Shown: piece after piece, positions 33,289 through 43,737 of the stretch | How the letters are laid out: each line of letters opens with the position of its first letter | Position numbering within the stretch: the first letter of the stretch is position 1 | Assembly: GCF_014306105.1 (NCBI RefSeq) | Contig: NZ_JACRVF010000005.1 | Span: 124,001 to 188,000, forward strand | Length of the DNA: 64,000 bases | Reading direction: 5' to 3' | DNA from: Pontibacter cellulosilyticus | GTDB lineage: Bacteria; Bacteroidota; Bacteroidia; Cytophagales; Hymenobacteraceae | Translations under genes and position numbers: made by a program | The notes under the pieces: model-generated | The model's input: the letters and a program-made list of their open reading frames with translations, nothing else | The model's database searches: none | What the model was told of the DNA's origin: nothing

Positions 33289-34074
33289 CTATGGCTGTAT
33301 ATTCTGCTCTATCAGTTGGGTCAATTGTACGAAATCCTGCACCGAAAGCTGCTCGGCGCGTTTGTCGAAAACAGGCTGGGCCGTTGCTTCAGGCGGCAAG
33401 TTATAACTTCGGAGTGAGTTACGCAGCGTTTTACGTCTTGTTCCGAAACTTAATTTAACTACCTGAAAAAACAGCTTCTCGTTACAAGCCAGTTTCTCCA
33501 CCTCATTCCGCACCAGGCTTATCACTGCCGACTTTACCTTTGGCGGGGGATTGAATACCTTCTCTCCTACGGTGAACTTGTAATCTATAGTATAAAAAGC
33601 CTGCAGTAGCACACTAAGTATACCATATGTTTTAGATCCCGGAGGCGCGGCAATTCGCTCAGCCACTTCTTTTTGTATCATACATACTACCTCCGGCACC
33701 ACGTCGCGCTGCTCCAACACTTTAAAGAAAATCTGGCTTGAGATGTTATAAGGGAAGTTACCGATAATGGCAAACGGACCCGGGAAAAGCTTACTCAGAT
33801 CAGTTTTCAGAAAATCGGCAGAGATGATACGGTCACCCAACGTAGGAAAATGCTCCTGCAGGTAAGCGATGGATTCTCTGTCGATATCAACAACAGTGGT
33901 TCGGTACTCCTGGTGCTGGATAAGGTACTGCGTGAGCACCCCCATGCCTGGGCCGATCTCCAACACATCCTTCACGCCACCTGGCAGGGTAAGCTGCTCC
34001 ACAATTTTTCTGGCGATGTTCTGGTCTACCAGAAAATGCTGGCCCAGGTGCTTTTTAGGTCTTACGTTACCCAC
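33289..34074 (-). CDS. rsmA: RsmA (KsgA), 16S rRNA dimethyladenosine transferase
   Basis: 261 residues. KKHLGQHFLVDQNIARKIV at the start, SAM-binding VLEIGPGMGVLTQYL, and the N6-adenine methylase motif GNFPYNISSQIFF are all present, followed by the C-terminal helical domain (FNPPPKVKSAVISL). It dimethylates A1518 and A1519 of 16S rRNA late in assembly. Confidence 0.96.
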   Translation of the reverse strand: MGNVRPKKHLGQHFLVDQNIARKIVEQLTLPGGVKDVLEIGPGMGVLTQYLIQHQEYRTTVVDIDRESIAYLQEHFPTLGDRIISADFLKTDLSKLFPGPFAIIGNFPYNISSQIFFKVLEQRDVVPEVVCMIQKEVAERIAAPPGSKTYGILSVLLQAFYTIDYKFTVGEKVFNPPPKVKSAVISLVRNEVEKLACNEKLFFQVVKLSFGTRRKTLRNSLRSYNLPPEATAQPVFDKRAEQLSVQDFVQLTQLIEQNIQP

Positions 34075-34215
34075 GTTATACTATTTAGGAGACTGAGTAT
34101 CAAAAAGTATACTTTTCGGCTCAATCTCGTTATACCTTCATTGTACTGGCGAAGCAGCCAAAGCCACAGCGGCGGGCTTTTCGCATTACGTATTATACTT
34201 ACTATATTGCAGCAC

Positions 34216-34223
34216 CAAAGATA
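34216..34223 (-). promoter_or_regulatory. -7 promoter element for rsmA-mgtE
   Basis: Reads TATCTTTG on the minus strand, about 140 bases upstream of rsmA. It lies just before the divergent aminopeptidase start, and a 14-bp perfect palindrome around AAGTATACTT (34103-34116) sits in the leader. Confidence 0.5.
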
Positions 34224-34233
34224 CGAACGACAA

Positions 34234-35667
34234 ATGCCAACACAACTTAAATACGACACAAGCTTCGCTAAAAATACCGATCTGGCTATTATTATCGCCA
34301 AAGATGCGGTAAGCCAGGTGCAGGAACTGCAGCCGGAAGAGCAAAACTATGTGCAGCAGCAGGTAGAGCAGGATGCCAAATTCATTAACCTGAACCGCTA
34401 CTCACACCGCGTATACGTGCTGGTATTGCCAGAGGCTAAAAACGAAGAACTTAAAAAGGAAGCGCTTCGCCAGGCTGGCCATGCTTTGTTAAAGCAATTA
34501 AAAACTGACAAGGCCGAGCAGATCGCCATATTAGATAAAACCAACTCACAGGCAGGGTTATACTTGGCGGAGGGTTTATACCTGAGCAATTACCAACACT
34601 TGAAGTATAAAACCAAAGACCCTAAGGCAAGCACCCTGCAAACTATCACCATTGCCGACGAAACTGTGAACGCTGAACAGGTGCAGGAATTGGCCAATGT
34701 ACTCGAGGCAGTATACAAAGTACGCGACCTGGTGAACGAACCGCACAGTCACCAGTCAGCAATGCAGTTTAGCGAGCAGCTGGAGGAACTGGCAAAAGAG
34801 GGCGGCTTTGACATTGAGATATTAGATGAGCTGAGAATTCAGTCGCTGAAGATGGGTGGCTTGTTAGCAGTGAACCAGGGCAGCGAAGAACCAGCTACAT
34901 TTAATATATTAGAGTGGAAACCTGAAAACGCCAAAAACAGCAAACCATACGTGCTGGTGGGCAAAGGTGTAGTATACGATACCGGTGGCCTTAGCTTAAA
35001 GCCAACGCCGCAGTCCATGGATTACATGAAGTCTGATATGGCCGGTGCCGCTGCCGTAACGGGTGTGCTATATGCTGCTGCTAAAAACAAGCTTCCGCTG
35101 CACATTATTGGCCTGATACCTGCCACAGATAACCGCCCGGGAGGCAGAGCCGTTGCCCCAGGTGATGTAATTACCATGCACAATGGCATGACGGTAGAGG
35201 TACTGAACACAGACGCCGAAGGCCGCCTTATACTTGCCGATGCCTTGAGCTTTGCCAAAAAGTATGATCCGGAACTAGTAATCGATTTGGCTACCCTAAC
35301 TGGTTCTGCCATGCGTGCCGTAGGAAAAGAAGGCTTGGTGGTAATGGGTACTGCCGGTGAAGAAGTAATGGCAGGTCTCAAAAAAGCAGGTGACATTGTG
35401 CATGAGCGTACGGTAGAATTTCCGCTGTGGGATGAGTACAGAAAGCAGCTTGATTCTGAGATTGCAGACCTGAAAAACTTAGGTGGCGCAGACGCAGGAC
35501 ACATAACAGCCGGTAAGTTTTTAGAAGAATTTACAAGTTACCCTTGGGTGCATTTCGACATTGCCGGTACAGCTTACCTGCACGCAGAAGACTCGTACCG
35601 CGGCAAATTAGCCACAGGCTCAGGCGTACGTTTGGTTTACAATTACCTAAGCTCCCAGGCACGATAA
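34234..35667 (+). CDS. Leucyl aminopeptidase (M17 family)
   Basis: 477 residues from the ATG at 34234; sequence further upstream in frame overlaps rsmA and is not M17-like. Metal and catalytic motifs are complete: VGKGVVYDTGGLSLKP, MKSDMAGAAAV, and NTDAEGRLILADAL. It removes N-terminal amino acids from peptides as a hexameric dizinc enzyme. It is followed by pdxA after seven bases. Confidence 0.94.
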   Translation: MPTQLKYDTSFAKNTDLAIIIAKDAVSQVQELQPEEQNYVQQQVEQDAKFINLNRYSHRVYVLVLPEAKNEELKKEALRQAGHALLKQLKTDKAEQIAILDKTNSQAGLYLAEGLYLSNYQHLKYKTKDPKASTLQTITIADETVNAEQVQELANVLEAVYKVRDLVNEPHSHQSAMQFSEQLEELAKEGGFDIEILDELRIQSLKMGGLLAVNQGSEEPATFNILEWKPENAKNSKPYVLVGKGVVYDTGGLSLKPTPQSMDYMKSDMAGAAAVTGVLYAAAKNKLPLHIIGLIPATDNRPGGRAVAPGDVITMHNGMTVEVLNTDAEGRLILADALSFAKKYDPELVIDLATLTGSAMRAVGKEGLVVMGTAGEEVMAGLKKAGDIVHERTVEFPLWDEYRKQLDSEIADLKNLGGADAGHITAGKFLEEFTSYPWVHFDIAGTAYLHAEDSYRGKLATGSGVRLVYNYLSSQAR

Positions 35668-35674
35668 GTATAAA

Positions 35675-36697
35675 ATGGATACAAAGTATAAAGTAAGATT
35701 AGGCATCAGCATCGGCGACACAAACGGCATTGGCCCAGAGGTGATCGTGAAAACCTTTAGCGACCAGCGTGTACTTAATTATTGCACACCAGTAATATAT
35801 GCTGCGCCGGGTGTACTGAACAGAATTCGTAAAGCGCTTAGCGCCGAGCACTTCTTTTATCAGCCGGTAAATTCTGCTGATGTGTTGGTGCCACGCAAGA
35901 TAAACCTAGTTACGTGCTGGGATGGAGATCTAGAAATTACTCCAGGCACCCCTACGCCAGAATCAGGCAAAGCCTCTCTGGATTCCTTGATGGCTGCCTG
36001 CCGCGACCTGAAAGCCGGAAAGCTGGACGGACTTATTACAGCACCTATAAATAAAGACAACATACAGGCTGATGAATTTAACTTCCCGGGCCACACTGAA
36101 TTTCTTACCTCCTACTTCGATGCACCTGAAAGCCTGATGCTTTTGGTGAGCGGAGATCTGAGAGTAGCCACTGTTACCGGCCACATGCCTGTAAGGGATG
36201 TAGCCTCTAAACTAACGCCGGAGCTGCTTATCCGCAAAATAACCATCCTGCTGGAGTCGCTGCGAAAAGACTTTGGAATTCTGAAGCCACGCATTGCTGT
36301 CTTGGGCCTAAACCCGCATGCCGGTGAAGAAGGATTACTGGGCTCAGAGGAAATTGAGATCATACGCCCGGCCATTATGCAGATGAAAGAGCGCGGGCAC
36401 CTGGTGTTCGGCCCCTTCCCTGCCGATGGCTTTTTTGGGATGCAGCAGTACAAGCAGGTAGATGCCGTACTAGCCATGTACCATGACCAGGGGCTTATTC
36501 CTTTTAAAACTTTGGCCTTTGAGAGTGGCGTGAATTATACGGCAGGTTTACCTATCGTACGCACCTCACCAGACCACGGCACGGCCTATGATATTGCAGC
36601 TAAGCACATTGCAAATGAAACCTCTTTCCGGGAAGCCTTGTTCCTTGCCTGCGACATCGTAAAAATGCGTAAAGAAGAACAAATGCCGGCTGTTTAA
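35675..36697 (+). CDS. pdxA: PdxA, 4-hydroxythreonine-4-phosphate dehydrogenase
   Basis: 340 residues with ISIGDTNGIGPEVIV at the start, the metal histidine in FPGHTEFL, NPHAGEEGLLGSEE, and the C-terminal YHDQGLIPFK and RTSPDHGTAYDIA motifs. It acts in the DXP-dependent pathway to pyridoxal phosphate, oxidising the substrate with NAD before decarboxylation. Confidence 0.95.
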   Translation: MDTKYKVRLGISIGDTNGIGPEVIVKTFSDQRVLNYCTPVIYAAPGVLNRIRKALSAEHFFYQPVNSADVLVPRKINLVTCWDGDLEITPGTPTPESGKASLDSLMAACRDLKAGKLDGLITAPINKDNIQADEFNFPGHTEFLTSYFDAPESLMLLVSGDLRVATVTGHMPVRDVASKLTPELLIRKITILLESLRKDFGILKPRIAVLGLNPHAGEEGLLGSEEIEIIRPAIMQMKERGHLVFGPFPADGFFGMQQYKQVDAVLAMYHDQGLIPFKTLAFESGVNYTAGLPIVRTSPDHGTAYDIAAKHIANETSFREALFLACDIVKMRKEEQMPAV

Positions 36698-36732
36698 TAG
36701 CGGCAGGTATTTTTTTTATCAGATTTATATCC

Positions 36733-36740
36733 TAATTTTG
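36733..36740 (+). promoter_or_regulatory. -7 promoter element before the DUF177 gene
   Basis: TAATTTTG matches TAnnTTTG, 24 bases upstream of the GTG start. It probably opens the DUF177-rpmF-plsX-fabH unit. Confidence 0.6.
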
Positions 36741-36763
36741 CGTCTTGCAATAAAAAGTCGGTT

Positions 36764-37312
36764 GTGAAAAAGCTAAAAGATTATGAAATCGGCATTGCCA
36801 AACTCAGCAACAAGGTACATACCTATGAGTTTGAGATGGATGATTCTTTCTTTGACCTTTTTGGGAAGGAAATAATTTCAGGAGGACAACTGCTTGCTAA
36901 AGTGGAGCTCGACAAAACAGAGTCGTTGCTTACCTTTAACATTGACATAAAGGGGCATGTGCGCCTTACCTGCGACAGAAGCCTGGATGAGTTTGATTAT
37001 CCGGTAGACGTGCAGGAGGTTTTCAGAATCAAGTATGGTGATGAGAACATGGAGTTGGCTGATGATCTGTGGCAGATTACAAGCGGCACACAGTCGGTTA
37101 ACATTGCGCAGCACCTGTATGATTACATCAGCCTGTCGCTACCCATGAAAAAGCTGCATCCGCGGTTTTTAGAGGAGATGGACGAGGAAGATGAAGAAAG
37201 TGAGGAGGATATCCTGATTTACTCTTCGCGCAGCGAGAGCAACAGCGAAGATGAGGACGACGATGACGAGGACACTGATCCCCGCTGGGATGCCCTCAAA
37301 AACCTTAACTAA
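36764..37312 (+). CDS. DUF177 (YceD-like) protein
   Basis: 182 residues from a GTG start. The DUF177 core includes VRLTCDRSLDEFDYPVD, and the protein ends in a very acidic tail (DEDDDDEDTDPRWDAL). Members are encoded next to rpmF in most bacteria and are linked to 23S rRNA maturation or ribosome assembly. The position immediately before rpmF supports the assignment. Confidence 0.9.
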   Translation: MKKLKDYEIGIAKLSNKVHTYEFEMDDSFFDLFGKEIISGGQLLAKVELDKTESLLTFNIDIKGHVRLTCDRSLDEFDYPVDVQEVFRIKYGDENMELADDLWQITSGTQSVNIAQHLYDYISLSLPMKKLHPRFLEEMDEEDEESEEDILIYSSRSESNSEDEDDDDEDTDPRWDALKNLN

Positions 37313-37368
37313 AAGAGTTTTAGAAGTATAAAAAGTATAAACTAGTAAGTAAATTTTTCAACTAAAAA

Positions 37369-37566
37369 ATGGCACATCCTAAACGTAAGATTTCGAAGAC
37401 CAGAAGAGATAAGAGAAGAACTCATTATAAACTTTCTGAGAAAGCTATCGCAACTTGCCCTACTACAGATACGCCTCACCTTTTCCACCACGCTTATGTG
37501 GTAGATGGCGACCTGTATCACAAAGGCAAGCTGGCTATCAAAAATTATACAGCGAACGCGCAGTAA
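37369..37566 (+). CDS. rpmF: Ribosomal protein L32
   Basis: 65 residues: [20 protein letters not shown] at the start is diagnostic for L32. Only one cysteine remains ([15 protein letters not shown]), so the four-cysteine zinc ribbon of zinc-binding L32 is lost; this is a C-minus form. It sits in the usual DUF177-rpmF-plsX order. Confidence 0.97.
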   Translation: MAHPKRKISKTRRDKRRTHYKLSEKAIATCPTTDTPHLFHHAYVVDGDLYHKGKLAIKNYTANAQ

Positions 37567-37619
37567 GCACTAACCCTGCTTTAGTTTTAGTTCTGTATAA
37601 TTAACAACATCCATCATAC

Positions 37620-38561
37620 ATGAGGATCGCCTTAGACGCTATGGGCGGCGACTATGCACCAGAGGCTGTCGTTAAAGGTGCTATACTAGCCGCAGAGCAG
37701 CTGGAGAAAGATGACGTTATTTTGCTTATCGGCAAAGAAGACGTTATTCAGCCGCTTCTAAACGAATACAATTACGCTGGGAACAATATTACCATTGTTC
37801 ATGCTAGCCAGGTTATCGAAATGGGAGAGCACCCTACAAAGGCGCTTTCTCAGAAAACCGACTCTAGTATAGCTGTAGGGTACGGCCTGCTTAAAATGCA
37901 GAAAGCAGATGCTTTTTGCAGCGCAGGAAATACCGGTGCTATGCTGGTAGGTGCTATGTTTAGTGTAAAAGCGGTAGAAGGTATACTAAGGCCCTCTATT
38001 GGAGGTCTGGTTCCGAAACTGAATGGTGGTTTCGGTATTATGCTGGACGTTGGCGCCAACGCTGACTGCAAGCCCGAAGTACTGGAGCAGTTCGGTGAGA
38101 TCGGCTCTATTTATGCTAAGTATGTGCTGGAGATCCCGAACCCGAAAGTAGGTCTGATGAACCTGGGCGAGGAAGAAGGCAAAGGCACTGTGGTAACGCA
38201 GGCTGCCCACCAGCGCCTGAAAGCAAACACCAACATCAACTTTATCGGTAACATAGAAGGCCGCGACCTTTTTAACGACAAGGCTGATGTGATTGTATGT
38301 GACGGCTATACTGGCAACATCATTCTGAAGATGGCGGAGAATATCTACGACATCCTGAATGAGAAGAATATGCACGATCCGTTCTTCGATAAGTTTAACT
38401 ACGAGGCGGTAGGCGGTAGTCCTATTCTGGGTATAAACGGCAATGCTGTAATCGGCCATGGTGTATCAAGCCCTAAGGCTATTTGCAACATGGTGCTGCA
38501 GGCGCAGAAGATGGTGTCATCTAAACTGTCGGAGCGATTCCACAAAAAGTATAGCGTATAA
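37620..38561 (+). CDS. plsX: PlsX, phosphate acyltransferase
   Basis: 313 residues with [16 protein letters not shown] at the N-terminus, [12 protein letters not shown] and GFIGN-like [10 protein letters not shown] motifs. It makes acyl phosphate from acyl-ACP as the first step towards phosphatidic acid. It follows rpmF and precedes fabH, the conserved order. Confidence 0.96.
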   Translation: MRIALDAMGGDYAPEAVVKGAILAAEQLEKDDVILLIGKEDVIQPLLNEYNYAGNNITIVHASQVIEMGEHPTKALSQKTDSSIAVGYGLLKMQKADAFCSAGNTGAMLVGAMFSVKAVEGILRPSIGGLVPKLNGGFGIMLDVGANADCKPEVLEQFGEIGSIYAKYVLEIPNPKVGLMNLGEEEGKGTVVTQAAHQRLKANTNINFIGNIEGRDLFNDKADVIVCDGYTGNIILKMAENIYDILNEKNMHDPFFDKFNYEAVGGSPILGINGNAVIGHGVSSPKAICNMVLQAQKMVSSKLSERFHKKYSV

Positions 38562-38706
38562 TCTGTTGCCCAACGGGGCAATAGTGTAATATCTAATTGG
38601 CTTAATCTGATCCGGGAATTCTTTTTACAGAATCTGGCAGGTTATGCCAATTTTTTTTTAGTAACTTGCCCCGCTTACATAATTCTAACCGAAATAATTA
38701 TTTACC

Positions 38707-39705
38707 ATGAGTAAAATTACCGCCGCTATAACAGGTGTAAGTGGCTATGTACCAGAATACGTGCTAACGAACAAAGAGCTGGAGACACTGGTTGAGACCA
38801 ACGACGAATGGATAACTTCTCGTACGGGTATCAAAGAGAGGCGTATTTTGAAAGGCGAAGGGCTGGGTACATCACATATAGCGGTACCTGCGGTTAGAGA
38901 ATTACTTAAGAAAACAAATACTAAGCCTGAGGAGATTGATTTACTTATCTGTGCCACAACCACACCGGATATGGTGTTCCCGGCAACGGCTAACCTTATA
39001 ACAGCAGAGATAGGTGCCGTAAACGCTTTTGGCTACGACCTGCAGGCAGCATGCTCAGGGTTTCTTTATGCAGTGGCAACAGGCTCTAAGTTTATAGAAT
39101 CTGGCCGCTATAAGAAAGTAGTAGTGGTAGGTGCCGATAAAATGTCTTCTATCATAGATTATACAGACAGAGCTACCTGCATTATTTTCGGTGACGGCGG
39201 CGGCGCTGTTATGCTGGAACCAAACACAGAGGGCTATGGTGTTTTGGATGAAGTTCTAAAATCTGACGGTACAGGTGCACAGTTCCTGCACATGAAAGCC
39301 GGTGGTAGCCGTAAGCCTGCCACAGTTGACACGGTGCTGGCAAGAGAGCATTATGCCTACCAGGAAGGTCAGCAGGTGTTTAAGTTTGCTGTTAAAGGTA
39401 TGGCTGATGTATCTGCAGAAGTAATGGAGCGCAACAACCTGACAGGAGACGATGTGGCCTGGCTGGTACCGCACCAGGCAAACAAGCGCATTATCGAGGC
39501 CACAGCTAATCGTATGGGCTTAAGCAACGAGAAAGTGATGTTGAACATACACAAGTATGGCAACACCACCAGCGGCACTATTCCTCTTTGTTTGTGGGAG
39601 TACGAAAGCCAGCTAAAGAAAGGCGATAACATTGTACTGGCTGCTTTTGGAGGTGGCTTTACATGGGGCGCCATTTACCTAAAGTGGGCTTACGATCCGA
39701 AGTAG
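38707..39705 (+). CDS. fabH: FabH, beta-ketoacyl-ACP synthase III
   Basis: 332 residues. The catalytic cysteine lies in [11 protein letters not shown], the histidine in VPHQANKRI and the asparagine in [11 protein letters not shown]. It starts fatty acid synthesis by condensing acetyl-CoA or a branched starter with malonyl-ACP. It ends at a strong hairpin. Confidence 0.96.
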   Translation: MSKITAAITGVSGYVPEYVLTNKELETLVETNDEWITSRTGIKERRILKGEGLGTSHIAVPAVRELLKKTNTKPEEIDLLICATTTPDMVFPATANLITAEIGAVNAFGYDLQAACSGFLYAVATGSKFIESGRYKKVVVVGADKMSSIIDYTDRATCIIFGDGGGAVMLEPNTEGYGVLDEVLKSDGTGAQFLHMKAGGSRKPATVDTVLAREHYAYQEGQQVFKFAVKGMADVSAEVMERNNLTGDDVAWLVPHQANKRIIEATANRMGLSNEKVMLNIHKYGNTTSGTIPLCLWEYESQLKKGDNIVLAAFGGGFTWGAIYLKWAYDPK

Positions 39706-39725
39706 ATCTAACTATACATCAAAGT

Positions 39726-39750
39726 AAAAGCGGCCAATGGCCGCTTTTTT
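39726..39750 (+). terminator. Terminator of the plsX-fabH unit
   Basis: Stem AAAAGCGGCC/GGCCGCTTTT (39726-39735 with 39739-39748) with a three-base loop and a T-run. Confidence 0.9.
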
Positions 39751-40089
39751 TATTGTGTCTATAACTTAACCCACTGCTACTTAAACAAACCATAGCTCCT
39801 GCACTAAATTCTTATAATAGCAGTAGCATAGGCACCCTGAATTGTAATATAGCTAGTATCAGAGCTTTAATTGATTTAAGATTATATAACAACTTTAAAG
39901 ATGTATCTGGTTATACCTTTAAAGAACTGCAACAACTGAGTTTCGCTTCTTAAATAGGAGTAAAACATTGCCGGCAAACTTCAGCGCTAAATGATCTGGC
40001 AAAGTATTATGCGTGCATAACATCTTGAATAAATGGAAGAAAAGCAACTTAAATTCGTACCTTTTTCGGGACAAATGCGGCATATTAGC

Positions 40090-40097
40090 TAACTTTG
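40090..40097 (+). promoter_or_regulatory. -7 promoter element of efp-accBC
   Basis: TAACTTTG matches TAnnTTTG, about 70 bases upstream of the efp start. Confidence 0.6.
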
Positions 40098-40166
40098 TTT
40101 GCAATACATAGTTTTGCGCTATACTTTTATCGTTTCAAACAAGTACAACACGATTCAGAACATTCT

Positions 40167-40730
40167 ATGGCAACCACAGCTGATATTAAAAACGGCGTTG
40201 TGATTGAATACAACAACGACCTTTACCAGGTAATCGACTTCCAGCACGTAAAGCCAGGAAAAGGCCCTGCGTTTGTAAGAACCAAGCTGAGAAACATCAG
40301 AACGGGTAAAGTATTGGACAATACATTCTCTGCTGGTCATAAGATCACAACAGCACGTGTAGAGCAGCGCCCTCACCAGTTTATTTACAAAGACGACATG
40401 GGCTATAACTTTATGGACATGAACACCTTTGAGCAGGTAACGTTAAACGAGGCTATGGTGCCATTCGCTGATTTGATGAAAGAAGGCCAGGAAGTAACCA
40501 TCCTTTTCCACGCCGAAACAGAGACTCCGCTAACATGCGAGATACCTCCTTTTGTGGAGCTGACAATTACATACACAGAGCCAGGCATCAAAGGCGATAC
40601 AGCAACCAATGCATCTAAACCAGCCATTGTAGAGACAGGAGCAACCATTCAGGTGCCGCTTTTCATTGGCCAGGACGAAAAAATCAAAGTAGACACTCGT
40701 ACTTATTCATACGCAGAAAGAGTTAAATAA
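40167..40730 (+). CDS. efp: Elongation factor P
   Basis: 187 residues from the ATG at 40167, the normal EF-P length; the earlier in-frame start would add 24 residues without homology. The KOW-like N-domain has [15 protein letters not shown], with the lysine at the loop tip that contacts the P-site tRNA. The rest is two OB domains ending in [12 protein letters not shown]. It relieves stalling at polyproline. It is followed by accB after four bases. Confidence 0.96.
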   Translation: MATTADIKNGVVIEYNNDLYQVIDFQHVKPGKGPAFVRTKLRNIRTGKVLDNTFSAGHKITTARVEQRPHQFIYKDDMGYNFMDMNTFEQVTLNEAMVPFADLMKEGQEVTILFHAETETPLTCEIPPFVELTITYTEPGIKGDTATNASKPAIVETGATIQVPLFIGQDEKIKVDTRTYSYAERVK

Positions 40731-40734
40731 ACAC

Positions 40735-41235
40735 ATGAAAGCTAAAGAAATCCAGGACCTGATCGACTTTATCGCCAAATCCGGCTTGAATAAAGTAAAC
40801 ATCGAGACAGAAGAATTTAAGATCTCTGTACAGCGTGAGGCTAATCAGAAAGTGAAGTACGTTAGCGAGCCTGCTCAGGCTGCTGCTCCTTCTTTCCAGG
40901 CTGCTCCAGTACAACAGGCCGCAGCTCCGGCTCCAGCCGCTGCTGCTCCAGCTCCTGCTGCCGCGCCTGCACCTGCTGCTTCCGACGACAGCAAGTATAT
41001 CGCTATCAAAGCTCCAATGATCGGTACTTTCTACCGCTCTTCCAGCCCTGAGTCTCCTGTTTTTGTAAATGTTGGCGACGAAGTGAAAAAAGGACAGGTT
41101 ATCTGTATCATCGAGGCCATGAAACTTTTCAATGAAATCGAGTCTGAAGTATCTGGTAAAATTGTGAAGGTATTGGTAGACAATTCTTCGCCAGTTGAGT
41201 ACGACCAGCCATTGTTCCTGGTAGACCCATCATAA
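40735..41235 (+). CDS. accB: AccB, biotin carboxyl carrier protein
   Basis: 166 residues. An N-terminal helical part, an Ala/Pro-rich flexible linker (about 45-82), and a biotinyl domain with [12 protein letters not shown], in which Lys130 is biotinylated. It carries carboxybiotin for acetyl-CoA carboxylase. Downstream of accC's partner order (accB then accC) is conserved; a repeat-rich 100-bp spacer lies between them. Confidence 0.96.
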   Translation: MKAKEIQDLIDFIAKSGLNKVNIETEEFKISVQREANQKVKYVSEPAQAAAPSFQAAPVQQAAAPAPAAAAPAPAAAPAPAASDDSKYIAIKAPMIGTFYRSSSPESPVFVNVGDEVKKGQVICIIEAMKLFNEIESEVSGKIVKVLVDNSSPVEYDQPLFLVDPS

Positions 41236-41323
41236 TTAAAAATTAAAAATTAAAAATTATAAGCTGGGATTTAAAGGCTCCACGTCCTCTCCTGGCTTTT
41301 TTTAATTTCTAATTTCTAATTTC
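41235..41323. repeat. Paired heptanucleotide repeats between accB and accC
   Basis: Three copies of ATTAAAA (41235-41255) and three of TAATTTC (41303-41323) flank a short segment with AGCTGGGA...CCTGGCTTTT. The two arrays are in roughly inverted orientation and could pair as a stem. They lie in the leader of accC within the operon. Confidence 0.75.
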
Positions 41324-41335
41324 TAATTGAATATT

Positions 41336-42682
41336 ATGTTTAAGAAAATACTCATTGCTAACCGCGGAGAGATTGCCCTTCGCATCATCCGTACCTGTAA
41401 GGAGATGGGTGTGAAAACTGTAGCGGTATACTCTACTGCCGACAAGGAAAGCCTACATGTGCGCTTTGCCGACGAGGCAGTTTGTATCGGACCGCCGCCA
41501 AGTGCACAGTCATACCTGAACATTCCGAATATCATTGCAGCTGCCGAGATCACCAATGCCGACGCAATTCATCCTGGCTATGGTTTCTTATCAGAGAACG
41601 CGGAGTTTTCGCGCATCTGTGCTGAAAATAATATCAAGTTTATCGGTGCCTCTCCAGAGATGATCAACCAGATGGGTGACAAAGCCTCTGCGAAAGACAC
41701 GATGAAAAAAGCAGGCGTTCCAACCATTCCAGGATCCGAGGGTCTTCTGAAAAACCTGGAAGAAGGCATCAAGCTTGCTAAAAAAATAAAGTATCCGGTT
41801 ATTATCAAGGCAACTGCCGGTGGTGGTGGCCGTGGTATGCGCATTATTAAGCGTGAGGAGGATTTTGAGAAGGCATGGAACGATGCTCGTACAGAATCTA
41901 AGGCTGCTTTCGGTAACGACGGTATTTATCTTGAAAAATTCGTAGAAGAGCCGCGCCACATCGAGATACAATTGATCGGTGACCAGCACGGCAACGTTGC
42001 CCACTTATCTGAACGTGACTGCTCTATTCAGCGCCGACACCAGAAGCTTATTGAGGAAACGCCATCTCCGATCATAACAGATGAACTGCGTGAGAAGATG
42101 GGACAGGCTGCCATTGCTGGTGCCAAAGCCATTAATTACGAAGGCGTAGGTACTATTGAATTCCTGGTAGACAAAAACCGTGACTTCTACTTTATGGAGA
42201 TGAACACGCGTATACAGGTAGAGCACCCGATCACAGAGGAAGTAATTGATTACGACCTGATCAAAGAGCAGATAAAAGTAGCTGCCGGTGAGAAGATCAC
42301 TGGTAAGAACTATTACCCAAAAATGCACGCAATTGAGTGCCGTATTAACGCCGAGGACCCTAAGAACGGTTTCCGTCCTTCTCCTGGAAAGATTACTAAC
42401 CTGCACGTGCCAGGTGGCCACGGTGTGCGCGTAGACTCTCATGTTTACTCAGGATATACTATCCCACCAAACTACGACTCCATGATTGCGAAGCTGATCG
42501 TGAGCGCGCAGACAAGAGAAGAGGCCCTGGTAAAGATGAAGCGTGCCCTAAGCGAGTTTGTGATTGAAGGTATCAAGACCACCATACCTTTCCACCTGAA
42601 GATGATGGATGACACTAACTTTAAGGAAGGAAACTTCACAACTTCTTACTTGGACAACTACGACTTCAGTAGTCTCGACTAG
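41336..42682 (+). CDS. accC: AccC, biotin carboxylase
   Basis: 448 residues from the ATG at 41336 ([17 protein letters not shown]); a TTG nine bases earlier is less likely. ATP-grasp motifs include [13 protein letters not shown], and the catalytic region [16 protein letters not shown] is intact. It carboxylates the biotin on AccB using bicarbonate and ATP. It ends at a strong terminator. Confidence 0.96.
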   Translation: MFKKILIANRGEIALRIIRTCKEMGVKTVAVYSTADKESLHVRFADEAVCIGPPPSAQSYLNIPNIIAAAEITNADAIHPGYGFLSENAEFSRICAENNIKFIGASPEMINQMGDKASAKDTMKKAGVPTIPGSEGLLKNLEEGIKLAKKIKYPVIIKATAGGGGRGMRIIKREEDFEKAWNDARTESKAAFGNDGIYLEKFVEEPRHIEIQLIGDQHGNVAHLSERDCSIQRRHQKLIEETPSPIITDELREKMGQAAIAGAKAINYEGVGTIEFLVDKNRDFYFMEMNTRIQVEHPITEEVIDYDLIKEQIKVAAGEKITGKNYYPKMHAIECRINAEDPKNGFRPSPGKITNLHVPGGHGVRVDSHVYSGYTIPPNYDSMIAKLIVSAQTREEALVKMKRALSEFVIEGIKTTIPFHLKMMDDTNFKEGNFTTSYLDNYDFSSLD

Positions 42683-42700
42683 TATTTAGTAATAAGTATA

Positions 42701-42735
42701 AAAACCTCAGCTATGAATAGCTGAGGTTTTTTTTG
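42701..42735 (+). terminator. Terminator of the efp-accBC operon
   Basis: A 13-bp stem AAAACCTCAGCTA/TAGCTGAGGTTTT (42701-42713 with 42718-42730), four-base loop, followed by TTTTG. An AAGTATAA motif abuts its left arm. Confidence 0.9.
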
Positions 42736-42778
42736 TGGCTTGTTGCAACCTCCTTTATACTTTGATGCTCTTAATAGT

Positions 42779-43726
42779 ATGCAAAATGTAATTAAGCTCC
42801 TGCTTTGCTGTGCTGCTCTTATGCTGCACAGTTGTACCTCTGTACTATTTATAAACACTACTCTTCCTCCAGAGGTACCCATTACTAACGAACAATGGAA
42901 AGTGGTAGCTATTAACAGGTTCAACCCTGAGCTGCTCTCTATTAACCGGGAAAAGAAGGTAGACGTTTTTGCGCTTGGGGCCAGCGAAGCTTTTTATGGT
43001 GCGACAGAGGCAATACTTAAAGATCCAACGTTCAGTCTGGCAGCAATCGACACAACTGGCGACTACACTGCACAGGCTGCTGGCCAGCGACTAACGAAGG
43101 AACAGGTTCAAAGTATACATCGCCAGTACCCGCACCACCTCATCCTGACGCTAGATAACCTAGATGCCTTTTTTGAGCAGGAGACTGTACGCGAGAAAGA
43201 TTCGGATGGCACAGTAACTAAAACTGCCCATTACACGCTGCACACCCGCACCAGTTGGACTCTTTACGACAGTACGGGCACAGTGCTGGATCAGGCTGTC
43301 CTATCGCGGGCAGAGCTATATAATTCCAGAGGCGTACTAAGTGGCTTGCTGGCTATTGGGCCGTCTATGGGCAATGCTGGTCCGGTTGTAAACAAATTAG
43401 CATGGCATACCGGTCAAGACTACTGGAGACGCTTAAATCCCAAGCAGATAAATTTTGAGCGCCTATATTACTCTGGCAAAGATCTTATGCCAGCTGCACA
43501 TAATATGGCCGCAAGCAACTGGGATGAGGCCATTAGTATACTTACTCCAATTGCAGAAAGCGGAAGCCGAAAAAATGCAGCCAAAGCAGCCTATAATCTG
43601 GCTGTTGTACATGAGGCAAAAGGAGACATAATTGGAGCTAAGCAATGGGCTAAGCAAGCTGCAGACAAAGGAAATAAACTGGCTTTGATACTTCTACCAC
43701 AACTGGGGAAGTATGGGGATCAGTAA
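42779..43726 (+). CDS. DUF6340-type lipoprotein
   Basis: 315 residues from the ATG at 42779. Lipoprotein signal MQNVIKLLLCCAALMLHSC with the lipidated Cys at 19. The middle (LILTLDNLDAFFEQET...) resembles the DUF6340 family of Bacteroidota, and the C-terminal third has two TPR-like helices (WDEAISILTPIAESG; NAAKAAYNLAVVHEAKGD). Function unknown. It ends at a bidirectional terminator. Confidence 0.8.
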   Translation: MQNVIKLLLCCAALMLHSCTSVLFINTTLPPEVPITNEQWKVVAINRFNPELLSINREKKVDVFALGASEAFYGATEAILKDPTFSLAAIDTTGDYTAQAAGQRLTKEQVQSIHRQYPHHLILTLDNLDAFFEQETVREKDSDGTVTKTAHYTLHTRTSWTLYDSTGTVLDQAVLSRAELYNSRGVLSGLLAIGPSMGNAGPVVNKLAWHTGQDYWRRLNPKQINFERLYYSGKDLMPAAHNMAASNWDEAISILTPIAESGSRKNAAKAAYNLAVVHEAKGDIIGAKQWAKQAADKGNKLALILLPQLGKYGDQ

Positions 43727-43737
43727 TAAATCACACT

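Larger units (their letters stand above)
39706..40166. other. 461-bp spacer between fabH and efp
   Basis: Holds the fabH terminator and the efp promoter (40090-40097). The rest is AT-rich, with stop codons in all frames; I see no gene in it. Confidence 0.6.

Noticed and set aside
34234..35667. A longer reading of the leucyl aminopeptidase starting near 33850
   Set aside because: The extension overlaps rsmA on the other strand and has no M17 similarity; the ATG at 34234 gives the normal length.
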